NCBI GenBank assembly: GCA_965237405.1
Contig: OZ250139.1
Coordinates: 2,232,001-2,296,000 of the forward strand
DNA length: 64,000 bases
Source of the DNA: CAUZIB01 sp963663925
GTDB lineage: Bacteria; Acidobacteriota; Vicinamibacteria; Vicinamibacterales; UBA8438
Reading direction: 5' to 3'
This document shows positions 26,500 to 36,060 of this stretch, one piece after another (the stretch's first letter is position 1; each line of letters begins with the position of its first letter). Made by a program: the position numbers and the translations under genes. The notes under the pieces are model-generated. The model saw only the letters and a program-made list of their open reading frames with translations. It did no database searches and was not told where the DNA came from.

Positions 26500-27921
26500 T
26501 CACAGCACAGCGAGTGCTTGCAGCTCCCGATGCGGGAGACGTAAACGTGGTCGCTGCAACGGGTGCCTCGCCTTAATCTGGTGAAAGACGTCCCAAGAGA
26601 TGTGGCCCTTGCGACTCCGGCTGCTGAGCATCTTGCGCCAGTAGCGCTCGACGGCATGGCCTATGCGCTGCAGGGCACGGAAGTTCCCCGCCACCCCGAA
26701 GTACGCATAGTGCCCCTGCAAGAGGCGGTTCAGGTTCAGGGCCTGCTCTCGAACCGGCAAGTGCCGCATCCGCCGCATCAGGTCGCGGAGCGTCGTCAGG
26801 GTGCGGCGGACCCGGGACTTCTCAGTCCGAATCCCCACTTTGTATCCCCCGCCCCGATTCCGGGTGCAGTACAGGGTGAAGCCGACGAAGTAGATCGTCT
26901 CCGGTCGTCTTCTCCCTCGTTTCGGTGCGTGCCTTGCGGCGAACCGGCCGAACTCGACCAGTTTCGTTTTGTTCGGTTCCAGCGTCAGATTGAACTTCGC
27001 CAACCGCTTGCGCAGGACACCCTGGACACGTAATGCATCGGCTCGGTACTGAAAACACACCACGAAGTCGTCGAGGTAGCGGACCATATATGCCTCGCCT
27101 TTCAGACGGGGCTTCACCACGCGTTCGAACCAGAGGTCGAGGACGTAGTGGAGGTACACATTGCTCAACAGGACGCTAATGGAGCCGCCCTGTGGGGTGC
27201 CTTCCTCACTCGGCTGATGCACGCCGTCTTCCAGGGCGCCGGCTTTCAACCAGCGCCTCATCAGGCTGAGCAGGCGAGGGTCGCCGACTCGGTGCTCGAC
27301 GAAGCGGAGCAACCAGTCGTGGTTCAGACTCCCAAAGAAGTTCTTCAAATCCGCCTCAAGGACCCAGCTCACCTTCCGCCCCGCTATCACTTCCGTGAGC
27401 GTGGCGAGGGCGTGATGGGCACCTTGACCCGGCCGCCCGCCGAACGAGCAGGGCATGAAGTCCTCCTCGTAGATGGCGGACAACACTTGGGCGACGCTTC
27501 GCTGAAGCGCCCGGTCGGCCACACATGGCACGCCAATCGGACGCTTCTCACGCTTCCCTGGTTTGGGGATGTGCACCCGCCTGACGGCAGGTGCCGGATA
27601 TCCCCGGCGGTGCATGGACCGGAGCATCGGCTCGACCCACGCCTTGAACTCCTCCTGCGCTTCCTCCACTGTTTGCCCATCCACGCCCGGCGCCGTCTTC
27701 GAGGACATTCCACAGAGGTTCCCCCAAATTCGGCCCCGAGTGACATGATGCGCCAGTGAAGTAAAACGCACCTTCGGCTCACAACGAGCTTTGGCTGCTA
27801 TCCGTTCGAGTCCCGTTTCCATGACAGGCGGTTCTCCTCTTTGCATAGAAGGCCCTCTCGTCCATTGCATGACGCTCATGTTGCCCTCGAACGACTCAGT
27901 TTCCGCTGGCCGCTTCCCCAT
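26500..27921 (-). CDS. ltrA: Group II intron reverse transcriptase/maturase (copy 1)
   Basis: Up to 473 residues; the start is probably one of the ATGs at 27870 or 27843, before GLERIAAKARCEPKVRFTSL. RT blocks: TAPGVDGQTVEEAQ, RRVHIPKPGKREKRPIGVPC, VLEADLKNFFGSLNHDWLLR, GTPQGGSISVLLSNVYLHYV and the active site MVRYLDDFVVCF (YLDD in place of YADD). The maturase/X domain (LNRLLQGHYAYFGVAGNFRA) follows. No HNH endonuclease domain. Likely active for splicing and mobility. Confidence 0.93.
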   Translation of the reverse strand: MGKRPAETESFEGNMSVMQWTRGPSMQRGEPPVMETGLERIAAKARCEPKVRFTSLAHHVTRGRIWGNLCGMSSKTAPGVDGQTVEEAQEEFKAWVEPMLRSMHRRGYPAPAVRRVHIPKPGKREKRPIGVPCVADRALQRSVAQVLSAIYEEDFMPCSFGGRPGQGAHHALATLTEVIAGRKVSWVLEADLKNFFGSLNHDWLLRFVEHRVGDPRLLSLMRRWLKAGALEDGVHQPSEEGTPQGGSISVLLSNVYLHYVLDLWFERVVKPRLKGEAYMVRYLDDFVVCFQYRADALRVQGVLRKRLAKFNLTLEPNKTKLVEFGRFAARHAPKRGRRRPETIYFVGFTLYCTRNRGGGYKVGIRTEKSRVRRTLTTLRDLMRRMRHLPVREQALNLNRLLQGHYAYFGVAGNFRALQRIGHAVERYWRKMLSSRSRKGHISWDVFHQIKARHPLQRPRLRLPHRELQALAVL

Positions 27922-28350
27922 GTAGCCGGCTCTCCCGACCTCGGAGTACTATCAGCCAGTCTGACTTCCGCCAGGTCATCGGGTCGTCCTCGCGTTGGTA
28001 GCTCGTCGGACCCTACAAGCGCCGCTTGAACCTGACGGACCTCCCTTGTTCCCGTGAGGCCCTTCAACTGCATGCCGACGGTACGAACCCCGGAAGCGCC
28101 TTGCTGCCACTCGCCATCACGCGGCGCAAGATGTTGCCTTCCCCCTTGGGAGATGGGGTCGGCCCCTCCAACCACGATCGATTTCGGGGCTATCTTTCCG
28201 TTCACTTGCGTTCCGGCCTACAGTTTCCCTGTCTACGCTTCGCAGCGGCCGTTACCGAACGCCACGCAAGACTCGGTACGCGGCTGCTGGCTAGGCCTTG
28301 CCGCGGTTGCCATTTCAGGCGCCTGTGCCTCACGAGCTTTCAAGGCGCAA

Positions 28351-29209
28351 CTCCCACAGAACGGAGCGTGCGGATTTCCCGCACTCCGCTCTTCGCAAAC
28401 TGATTCACAGCACAGCGAGTGCTTGCAGCTCCCGATGCGGGAGACGTAAACGTGGTCGCTGCAACGGGTGCCTCGCCTTAATCTGGTGAAAGACGTCCCA
28501 AGAGATGTGGCCCTTGCGACTCCGGCTGCTGAGCATCTTGCGCCAGTAGCGCTCGACGGCATGGCCTATGCGCTGCAGGGCACGGAAGTTCCCCGCCACC
28601 CCGAAGTACGCATAGTGCCCCTGCAAGAGGCGGTTCAGGTTCAGGGCCTGCTCTCGAACCGGCAAGTGCCGCATCCGCCGCATCAGGTCGCGGAGCGTCG
28701 TCAGGGTGCGGCGGACCCGGGACTTCTCAGTCCGAATCCCCACTTTGTATCCCCCGCCCCGATTCCGGGTGCAGTACAGGGTGAAGCCGACGAAGTAGAT
28801 CGTCTCCGGTCGTCTTCTCCCTCGTTTCGGTGCGTGCCTTGCGGCGAACCGGCCGAACTCGACCAGTTTCGTTTTGTTCGGTTCCAGCGTCAGATTGAAC
28901 TTCGCCAACCGCTTGCGCAGGACACCCTGGACACGTAATGCATCGGCTCGGTACTGAAAACACACCACGAAGTCGTCGAGGTAGCGGACCATATATGCCT
29001 CGCCTTTCAGACGGGGCTTCACCACGCGTTCGAACCAGAGGTCGAGGACGTAGTGGAGGTACACATTGCTCAACAGGACGCTAATGGAGCCGCCCTGTGG
29101 GGTGCCTTCCTCACTCGGCTGATGCACGCCGTCTTCCAGGGCGCCGGCTTTCAACCAGCGCCTCATCAGGCTGAGCAGGCGAGGGTCGCCGACTCGGTGC
29201 TCGACGAAG
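28351..29209 (-). pseudogene. Group II intron copy 2, 3' part (maturase C-terminal half and domain V)
   Basis: From 28351 the sequence repeats that at 26446 with a constant 1905-bp offset and no visible difference over more than 800 bp. It encodes the maturase from about MRRWLKAGALEDG to its end and the complete domain V, then stops at GTGGGAG where copy 1 begins. Its 5' half is replaced by IS5 copy B from 29210. Confidence 0.88.
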
Positions 29210-30282
29210 GGCGTTGTTGCGCGGTTCGAATATTGACCCGCAACGCCCCCGACCCACAGACCCGTTAACGACCGATAGCGTACGACGCCGGCCTACCAAG
29301 CTGAGTCATCTGATTGAGGATGTTACATGCGAGGATGGCCTCCGTCTCTTGCCCCGCCCGACTGCGCGCTCGAAGGCTCTCCCCGATGATCACCTTGTAC
29401 CGGAAGAAGGCGTTCTCCATACGGACCTGCTGATGGTAGCCCGAGTCCTTCTTCCACTGTCGCCGTCCAGCCTGCTGCACCTGTCGGATCGTGCGGTCGC
29501 GCGCGGGCGATCGTGGTCGCCGTCCAGACACGGTGGCTGTCCTGGTCGGTGGAATGACGACCGTCGCGCCACGCGCACCCGCAGCCTCGTAGATGCCACG
29601 CGTGTCGTAGGCCGCGTCCGCCGTGAGGCAGGAGACGTCGCCTTCGACCTGGTCGATCAGATCGAGGGCTGTCGTCGCGTCGTCAACATGCCCGCCGGTC
29701 AGGGCGTGAGCGACGATCACGCCCGATCCGTCGACGCCCAGATGAAGCTTCTTCCAGCCGCGTCTCCCGCGTCCGCCATGTTTCACGGCCGCCCATTCAC
29801 CTTCACCCACAGTCGAGAGCCCGGTACTGTCGACGATGAGATGTATGCCTGCGCCCGCGGGGAGGCGGCGAAGTGCAAGGTCGAGGTGCTGACCACGCCG
29901 TGAGAGAGTCGTGTGATCGGGCGCGGACAGGTCGAGGCACAGCATCCCGAAGATCGACCTCAGAAAGCCCTCCGTCTGACGAAGGGGCAGGTGAAAGATC
30001 AGGCGGAGCGTCAGCGCGGTTTCGATGGCAACCTCGGAGTACTGCAGCTGCCCTCCGCGCTTGCCGACGCCCACGGCCTCCCACGTGGCGATCGCTTCCG
30101 GCGTCAACCACAGGGTGACGTCGCCGCGCTGGACCAGTGCTCGGTCGTACGCCGGCCAGTTTCCGACGCGGTATTTCGTTTTGTACCTGGGATGCACTCT
30201 CGACTTCACGTCGAGATCATGCCCCTTCGGCCGTCACGATGACCAGGGCCGCGACGAACACTTGTTTCCGCGCACCAACGCC
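29210..30282 (-). mobile_element. IS5-family insertion sequence, copy B
   Basis: 1073 bp with the same terminal repeats and length as copy A (12662-13734) and only scattered base differences. It lies between an intron and an integrase gene, each cut at its edge, with no matching target duplication. Recombination between IS5 copies, rather than simple insertion, may have formed these joints. Confidence 0.9.
29265..30209 (-). CDS. IS5-family transposase (copy B)
   Basis: 314 residues, almost identical to the 12717-13661 protein, with the same DDE motifs (LIVDSTGLSTVGEGEW, LTADAAYDTRGIYEA, MENAFFRYKVIIG). Intact by length. The near identity implies recent copying. Confidence 0.93.
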   Translation of the reverse strand: MKSRVHPRYKTKYRVGNWPAYDRALVQRGDVTLWLTPEAIATWEAVGVGKRGGQLQYSEVAIETALTLRLIFHLPLRQTEGFLRSIFGMLCLDLSAPDHTTLSRRGQHLDLALRRLPAGAGIHLIVDSTGLSTVGEGEWAAVKHGGRGRRGWKKLHLGVDGSGVIVAHALTGGHVDDATTALDLIDQVEGDVSCLTADAAYDTRGIYEAAGARGATVVIPPTRTATVSGRRPRSPARDRTIRQVQQAGRRQWKKDSGYHQQVRMENAFFRYKVIIGESLRARSRAGQETEAILACNILNQMTQLGRPASYAIGR

Positions 30283-30283
30283 G

Positions 30284-30930
30284 TGATGAAGTGGGCGGTC
30301 GCCATGGGCCACCGGCCGGACAACCCGGCGGGCGATGCCATCGGGCAGGCGCTCGGGCGGCAGCAGGCCGTCGTCCAGCACATGCGGGCGCTGCCCCACG
30401 GCGCGGTGGCAGACGCCCTCGCGACCGTGCGAGCCTCCCAGGCCTCGGTCACCACCAAGGATGCGTTCGAGTTCCTGGTGCTGACGGCGGCGCGCTCCGG
30501 CGAAGTGCGCCTGGCGACGTGGGACGAAATGAACCTGGACGCGGGCGTGTGGACCATCCCCGGCGCGCGCATGAAGGCCAAGCGGGATCACCGCGTCCCG
30601 CTCTCGGGGCGGGCGCTCGCGATCCTGCACGACGTACAGCGACGGAGCGATGGCACGGGCCTCGTATTCCGCAGTCTGCGCGGGAAGCCACTCTCCAACA
30701 CGACGCTATCGAAATTGATCAAGGAACTCGGCCTCGCCGCCGTGCCGCATGGGTTCCGGTCGAGCTTCCGGGATTGGGCCGCGGAACGGACGAACACACC
30801 CCGCGAAGTGGTCGAGGCCGCGCTCGCCCATACGGTACACAACCCCACCGAGGCGGCCTACGCCCGCAGTGACCTCTTCGAGCGTCGGCGGCATCTGATA
30901 GACGACTGGGCGGCCTACCTTAGTGGGTAA
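30284..30930 (+). pseudogene. Tyrosine integrase, C-terminal part (copy 2)
   Basis: About 215 codons beginning at VMKWAVAMGHRPDNPAGDAI immediately after IS5 copy B and ending AAYLSG. It contains ARSGEVRLATWDEM, HGFRSSFRDWAAE and ALAHTVHNPTEAAYARSD, so the catalytic Arg, His-x-x-Arg and Tyr are present, but the N-terminal third is gone. Inverted and nearly identical to copy 1. Confidence 0.88.
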
Positions 30931-31242
30931 CGCGGGCTCGGGGTGGCAGACGCCGGCAATCCGTCGCCGAGTGGGCTTGATCAGTTTCATGGGCGCGTTG
31001 GCTAAACTGTCAGCGTGATTCGCCGACCTTCACACTCTGTCGGACTGTTCTGGCCGACGGTGGAATATCACCTCCGCTGGTTCTAGAACACCTTGAAGAT
31101 TGCGGGCTCATGAGTTTGGCGTGCGTTCACGTCTCGGGTGAGGCAAAAGGTCGTCTGCTCCGGTCAGCCGCGAAGAGTTAACGCTGGCGACTACTTGGAG
31201 CGGAAGCCGCGATGCCAGCACGTCAGTTCAACGGAGACACGA
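30931..31242. other. Intergenic stretch with no supported gene
   Basis: About 310 bp between the integrase fragment and the DUF4238 gene. It should hold the promoter of the downstream pair; no clear element or RNA was identified. Confidence 0.45.
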
Positions 31243-32157
31243 ATGACTAACAAGCCGCCTCGGCGGCACCACTACACGCCCGTCTTCTACCTGAAGCGAT
31301 TCGCGGACGCGGATGGTCGTCTTCACATCGTCTCCCGCGATACAGGGAAGCGGTGGACTTCAAACCCGGAAAACACCGGCCTCGAAAAGGACTTCTACAC
31401 GCTTGAAGACATGCCGGAAGGCGAGGACCAGTATTTCATCGAGAAGTTCTTCGCGAGGGTTGAGGGCAAGGCGGCGTCGGTGCTTGACGAGATCATCGAC
31501 AGTCGGGCGACCCCGAAGGACAAGGACAGGTTCGACATCCTCATCCACTTCATCGCGCTCGCGGCAACGCGAGTGCCTACGATGCGCGAACTGATTTCGA
31601 AGCCAAAGGAGGAAATCGCCCAGATGATGGCTCAGAACATGGTGTCGTCGAGAGAACGATTCGAGCAGGAGTTCCCGAATGCGGTTGCTGAAGGCCTAAC
31701 GTACGAGACTGCACGAGACTTGGTCCGGCATGGGATGACCATTCACACGACGACTGCAGCGTACATCAACCACATATTCAACCTTGTTGAAACGATGCTT
31801 CCGTTACTGAGAAATCGGAATTGGTGCGTGTGCTACAACGACAACGTGGGTGAGCACTTCGTTGTCACGGACAACCCGGTCGCCGTGACATGGAGTGACG
31901 GAAGGCCTCTTGGCTTTTTCGGCCCGGCGTTCCGGTTACTGAACACCGACGTAACCATTCCGTTGAGTTCTCGCGTTGCGCTCGTCGGCCGCTTTGAGGA
32001 CACGCCAGAGAGGCTCGAGCTGAACGCGCAGAGCGTAGGGAGTGTCAACGCGAAGACGATCGGGTACTCGCAGCGGTTTATCGCCGCTTGCGCCGACGAA
32101 TTCTTGTTCCACAACATGGAGCTTGAAACAATCACCGACAAGGAAGTGATCGCGTAG
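31243..32157 (+). CDS. DUF4238 protein
   Basis: 304 residues from the ATG at 31243 (GGAG 8 nt upstream; the open frame upstream lacks family sequence). It opens RRHHYTPVFYLKRFADADGR and has FFARVEGKAASVLDEII, FVVTDNPVAVTW and a C-terminal LELNAQSVGSVNAKTIGYSQ, all typical of DUF4238. The family is common in accessory islands, and its molecular role is unknown. It precedes an HNH-type gene on the same strand by 67 nt, which suggests a functional pair. Confidence 0.82.
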   Translation: MTNKPPRRHHYTPVFYLKRFADADGRLHIVSRDTGKRWTSNPENTGLEKDFYTLEDMPEGEDQYFIEKFFARVEGKAASVLDEIIDSRATPKDKDRFDILIHFIALAATRVPTMRELISKPKEEIAQMMAQNMVSSRERFEQEFPNAVAEGLTYETARDLVRHGMTIHTTTAAYINHIFNLVETMLPLLRNRNWCVCYNDNVGEHFVVTDNPVAVTWSDGRPLGFFGPAFRLLNTDVTIPLSSRVALVGRFEDTPERLELNAQSVGSVNAKTIGYSQRFIAACADEFLFHNMELETITDKEVIA

Positions 32158-32224
32158 ATCGAGAAGGAGGCTGCCGACGGAAAGAAGAAGTAGTTACTCC
32201 CGTCTTAGCTACAATTAGCCAAGT

Positions 32225-33139
32225 ATGTCCGTGAGTCTCAACACCAAGCTCGTGTGGTTTGACCGTGGTGCGGCCGCGTTCGAGCGGTCTTTCCCTGGCG
32301 CCATTTCGGAAGTGATTGGACCGGATGCACCTGCATGTTACGTCTGCCCCATCTGCACCCACGGGTTTCCACGCGAATCAGTTCTCACCGGAGACCTCAC
32401 CGAAGAACACCTGCCGCCAAAGTGCTTTCGTGGGCGCGGGCTGGTCCTCACCTGCCGAGGCTGCAACAACACCTCTGGAACCGAACTTGACGCGCACGCG
32501 CGCCGCAAGGAAAACGTTGCCGAAGCGCTGAGAGGTGTTCACACGAAGCGTCCCCTTCGGGTGAAGGCGATGGCGGGCACGTTGACCCTGAACGCTCAGT
32601 TCACCTCGCAGGGTCGGAACATGCAGCTCAAGATCCGCCCGCATCTCAATCATCCGGAAACTGAAGCGGCCTTCAAGACGCTCATGAAGAAGGGCACTCA
32701 GATTCAGGTCGAGTACCACGGTGACCGACACTCGGGGCTTGCCGCAAACATTAGTTGGTTGCGGTCCGCGTACCTGGCTACGTTTGCCGTCTTCGGCTAC
32801 CGGGTCGTGTCGGATCCCGCGATGCAAATTGTTCGGCGCCAAATTCTCGAGAACGATGAACGTCGCATGATCAGTTTTCTCCGAATCTTTCCAGAGGCGC
32901 TGCCGTGGACTGAGCCGCGGATGGGGGCGCTTCACGGCGATTCTCTGGCCGGGGGCTGGATGGTGCAGTTCGGGCGGTATGGCGTCATGCTGCCGGGGCC
33001 AGGCGATCTCACCTTCTATGACCGAATCGCCGCTGAGGTCGAACGAGGTGAACCATCCCCGGCGACCGTCCAGCTCTACGAGTGGCCCCTGGCGCCAATG
33101 TTCGGCCTGCCGGCAGCCGACTCTGAAGTTGACGGCTAA
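32225..33139 (+). CDS. HNH-type zinc-binding nuclease-like protein
   Basis: 304 residues. The N-terminal third has an HNH-like treble clef: CPIC (about 41-44), LTEEHLPPKCF with the conserved His, and CRGCNNTSG. The rest is a mixed alpha/beta domain with no recognised family (WLRSAYLATFAVFGYRVV). Proteins of this kind cut DNA using one bound metal, with His as general base. It probably works with the upstream DUF4238 protein. A second, different protein with the same zinc/HNH layout lies at 60073. Confidence 0.7.
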   Translation: MSVSLNTKLVWFDRGAAAFERSFPGAISEVIGPDAPACYVCPICTHGFPRESVLTGDLTEEHLPPKCFRGRGLVLTCRGCNNTSGTELDAHARRKENVAEALRGVHTKRPLRVKAMAGTLTLNAQFTSQGRNMQLKIRPHLNHPETEAAFKTLMKKGTQIQVEYHGDRHSGLAANISWLRSAYLATFAVFGYRVVSDPAMQIVRRQILENDERRMISFLRIFPEALPWTEPRMGALHGDSLAGGWMVQFGRYGVMLPGPGDLTFYDRIAAEVERGEPSPATVQLYEWPLAPMFGLPAADSEVDG

Positions 33140-33282
33140 GGGAACTCTCGAACAGGCTGCTCCGCTCAGCACCTTACTACTGCGTGCGAGGTGGGACCGC
33201 CTCTAAATCAGCAGTCAAACAGCACCTCGTCCCTAAGTGTTGCGGCCCAGTCCTCAGCATCAGCCGGGTCTAGTGGTGGTCA

Positions 33283-34010
33283 TCACGGCAGTCCGGCCGC
33301 GGCGCTCGGGAAACGGGTCGCGCGCGACGCCGGCCCCAACCCGACCTGGCTGGAGGTCGTCGGTGTGGTGGGCAACGTCCATGACCGGGGCGTGAGTCAA
33401 GCCGCGCAGCCAGTGATTTTCGGGCCACTGGGCCAACACCGTTTTGTTAGTGAGCGTATCCCGTTGGCTGCCCATGACGTTCGCGGTCCGAACCAGCCGA
33501 CTCACCGCCTCCGGCCTGCTCCCCCAGGTCCAGGCGGCGATCGAGGCCGTCAACCCGAACCTGCCGCTGGCCGAAGTCCGGACGCTCGATGCGATCCTCG
33601 CCCAGTCCATGGCGCGGACCTCGTTCACCCTCGTCATGCTCGCCATCGCAGCGGCGGTCGCGCTCGCACTCGGCGTGGTCGGGATCTACGGCGTCATCTC
33701 GTACGTCGTCAGTCAACGCACGCGCGAGATCGGGGTTCGCATGGCGCTCGGCGCGGACCGGCGTGACGTGCGCCGGATGGTGCTGCGCCAGGGCGTGATC
33801 CTGGCCGGCATCGGGGTCGTGATCGGGCTCGTCGCGGCCGTGGGACTCACGCGCTTCATGTCGTCGTTGCTGTATGGGGTGGAGGCTACGGACCCGGTCA
33901 CGTTCGCGGCTGTGGCGGCCTTGCTGACTGCGGTGGCGCTCGTCGCCTCGTATCTGCCGGCCGTGCGGGCGTCCAGGACGGATCCCCTTGTGGCGCTACG
34001 GTGCGAGTAG
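33283..34010 (+). pseudogene. MacB-like ABC permease (ADOP type), C-terminal relic
   Basis: The first part (ALGKRVARDAGP, LEVVGVVGNVHDRGV) and the rest (MTFAVRTSRLTASGLLPQVQ, VGIYGVISYVVSQRTREIGV, RMALGADRRDVRRMVLRQGV, ASYLPAVRASRTDPLVALR) are in different frames, with the shift near 33445-33452. At least half of the usual 800-residue permease is missing at the 5' end. Three transmembrane helices remain. Permeases of this duplicated-orphan type are abundant in Acidobacteriota. Confidence 0.8.
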
Positions 34011-34094
34011 GGACCCGCACGGATCCCATCGTCGCCCTGCGCGGCGTCTAGCGGCCCGTGGTGCAAAAATTTAAAAAGGGCTCACGAAATCAAA

Positions 34095-34123
34095 ATGTCG
34101 CCTTTACTGATGGAAGGCGACAT
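34095..34123. repeat. 10-bp perfect inverted repeat
   Basis: ATGTCGCCTT and AAGGCGACAT are separated by 9 nt, about 85 bp after the permease stop. There is no T-run, so it is not an obvious intrinsic terminator; it may be an operator or element end. Confidence 0.5.
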
Positions 34124-34444
34124 GCGAGCACCCGAGGTCTGGTTGCGGGTTGACATCCGCGATCGGTGTGCCTCTCCCCTCGGCGTGCCCGAACCGCTGC
34201 CCAGGTCCGGGACGGCCTCCTGGGGGTCCCAGCGACGCCCTGAGCCCTCCCGAGGCGGCGCGGTGCCCTGGGTGACTACGTTGAAGGCGCGCCGCGCGGA
34301 TTGAACTGGGGATGGAGGTTTTGCCGACCTTTGTGCCTGCACCTCTGCCGTGCGTTTTCCTAATGTTTCGGCGACCGCCGCATGAGCCCGACTGCTACCC
34401 GTAGCGCTACCCTTTTTTCACCGGCACGGGTCAGAATTAGCTTC
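34124..34444. other. Intergenic stretch with no supported gene
   Basis: About 320 bp with short frames only. The leader of the following gene lies at its right end. Confidence 0.4.
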
Positions 34445-34975
34445 ATGACGATCTCCGTAAAGAGTCGCCGTGAACAACGCGACCTAGTCCTCCGCATCAT
34501 GGGAAACGCGGTGGGCCTCGACACCGACTACGACCAGGTTCAGTTCTCAGTCGAGGATAGGCCCTTCACCGATGTGCCACGAACGACCTGGCCGGAGCTC
34601 GCGGAAGGCGGACGGGTGAAGCGGCTTCCACAGTCCGGACCCGAGATCTATCGCCTTGCCGGGCGGGGTTGGATCGATGCCATTCGCTCCGCTGGCCTGA
34701 CCCAGAGTCAGGAATCCCAAGAGCGGTGCAGTCGCACGATGGCGGGGCTCAAGGCACACGTGCAGCGGGATTCAGAATACCATCAGCTCGTCGACCTGTA
34801 CAACCTCGAGCAGGAAACCGGTCTAAGCCGCAGCTGGCTGTTCAATGCGACGAATAGCGGGCTCCTACGAGAGGAGTTTTCAAAGAAGAACATGAACGCC
34901 TACTACGACGCCGATAGCCGTGGCATCAGGGTGCCATCAACCTTCGGGATGGCACTGATTGACTCCAGTTCCTAG
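34445..34975 (+). CDS. Unrecognised 176-residue protein
   Basis: Starts at the ATG at 34445 (MTISVKSRREQRDLVLRIMG); an upstream in-frame Met adds residues without features. The protein is soluble, mixed helical, with QERCSRTMAGLKAHVQRDSE and VDLYNLEQETGLSRSWLFNA as the best-structured parts. No family is recognised. It converges with the Abi-alpha gene, whose stop is 17 nt away on the other strand. Confidence 0.5.
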   Translation: MTISVKSRREQRDLVLRIMGNAVGLDTDYDQVQFSVEDRPFTDVPRTTWPELAEGGRVKRLPQSGPEIYRLAGRGWIDAIRSAGLTQSQESQERCSRTMAGLKAHVQRDSEYHQLVDLYNLEQETGLSRSWLFNATNSGLLREEFSKKNMNAYYDADSRGIRVPSTFGMALIDSSS

Positions 34976-34992
34976 CCGACTCCTCGCCGCCG

Positions 34993-35685
34993 TCACGAGT
35001 TTTCGGACGACACGGCTGGTGGTGTCGTAGCCCTCAGAAAGCCGAGGGAGAGGGCCGTCAGCCGGAGGGTCCCATACAGCTTCTCGGTCGGCATCCCGAC
35101 TTCCTTGAACGACAGCCGGCGCACTTCGATCAGATTCATTCGGTGGAAATCGGATGCGAACAGCGTGTATTTCTCCCGGCTGAGACCGAAGCGATCCATG
35201 ATCTCCTGCCGCACGCTTGGCAGAAATATCGGCTCCTCACCCGCCCCTGGCTCGAAAGTCAACGTCTGCTGAAACATGTGGTCGAGTATCTTCGCCTGGA
35301 TAGGTGTGAGCTGGCGAAGGATTTCAGCGTAGGCTGGCAGAATCTGATTCTCAGGCCCAGGTGACGAGGCATTTGCCAGCAGGGCCGTCCACTTCGCCCG
35401 AAGATCGTCGTCTTCCTCAAGCGACCCGTACTGCATGAGGGGAAACAGGATGCGTCCTGGGACGGGCTGAGGTTCCAACTGGGCAGTCCTGAGCATCTCC
35501 GCCGAGGCCGTGAGCACGGCCTCGGCACGCTTGTGACGACGCCGGACCCATTCATCCAGGGCGTCGCCGCCGGTGTCGGCAATCGGCCCAAGGAGGCGCT
35601 CAACAAGTCTCCCGATGACATCGACGGTGGGCTTCCCGGCGTACTTCAAGCCCGCGATGATGACAGTACCAGTGACAGGATCCAT
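34993..35685 (-). CDS. Abi-alpha family (DUF4393) abortive infection protein
   Basis: 230 residues from the ATG at 35685. The N-terminal helix VIGRLVERLLGPIADTGGDA, the core LFPLMQYGSLEEDDDLRAKW and LLANASSPG, then ILRQLTPIQAKILDHMFQQ match the Abi-alpha/DUF4393 family, linked to abortive infection. The C-terminal part (RFGLSREKYTLFASDFHRMN) looks like a winged helix. No nuclease motif. A 44-codon frame lies just upstream in the same direction. Confidence 0.75.
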   Translation of the reverse strand: MDPVTGTVIIAGLKYAGKPTVDVIGRLVERLLGPIADTGGDALDEWVRRRHKRAEAVLTASAEMLRTAQLEPQPVPGRILFPLMQYGSLEEDDDLRAKWTALLANASSPGPENQILPAYAEILRQLTPIQAKILDHMFQQTLTFEPGAGEEPIFLPSVRQEIMDRFGLSREKYTLFASDFHRMNLIEVRRLSFKEVGMPTEKLYGTLRLTALSLGFLRATTPPAVSSENS

Positions 35686-35730
35686 GACTTGGCCTACGCG
35701 CGCTCCGGGCTCAGCGGCCAACTTTATCGG

Positions 35731-35865
35731 CTACGCCGACAGTGCCCGCAGGGCCTCGTCGCATGCCTCCACCGCTAAAGCCGCCTTTTCCTTTGACGAG
35801 CTCTTCCGCATTTCCATGTCGAGTGTGACCGCCCGGCGAAGGCCAATGACCTCCCTCACCGCCAT
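35731..35865 (-). CDS. Possible 44-residue leader or partner protein
   Basis: Short frame starting MAVREVIGLRRAVTLDMEMR, followed by KSSSKEKAALAVEACDEALR. It lies 45 nt upstream of the Abi-alpha start on the same strand. Helix-forming and polar, with A+T-rich sequence immediately upstream. It may be a genuine small gene. Confidence 0.35.
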   Translation of the reverse strand: MAVREVIGLRRAVTLDMEMRKSSSKEKAALAVEACDEALRALSA

Positions 35866-36060
35866 TTATTTACCCTAACATCTTTATTATCAGTATTTTA
35901 TGTTTACCGAATGGAAGCATGGTCCCCCATATAGTCCCCATATCATGGCGCCAGATCAAGAACAGGATTCCGCTCGAGTTCGCTCGGCTTCAAGCGACCA
36001 ACGAACCTTGTCCTGTCGGATCCGGAACACTACTGGGTTCTTCAGTGTGGAGCGAGATGC

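Larger units (their letters stand above)
26413..28350 (-). mobile_element. Group II intron, copy 1
   Basis: On the minus strand the element begins TTGCGCCTTGAAAGC at 28350, close to the group II 5' consensus GUGCG. About 500 nt of non-coding domains I-IV precede the maturase gene, and domain V (26486-26454) and a hairpin usable as domain VI follow. The 3' end at 26413 is inferred from the 33-bp unit. Total about 1.94 kb. Its 5' end abuts the domain V and partial domain VI of copy 2. Confidence 0.75.

Noticed and set aside
34095..34123. Hairpin after the permease relic as an intrinsic terminator
   Set aside because: A good stem, but no T-run on either strand.
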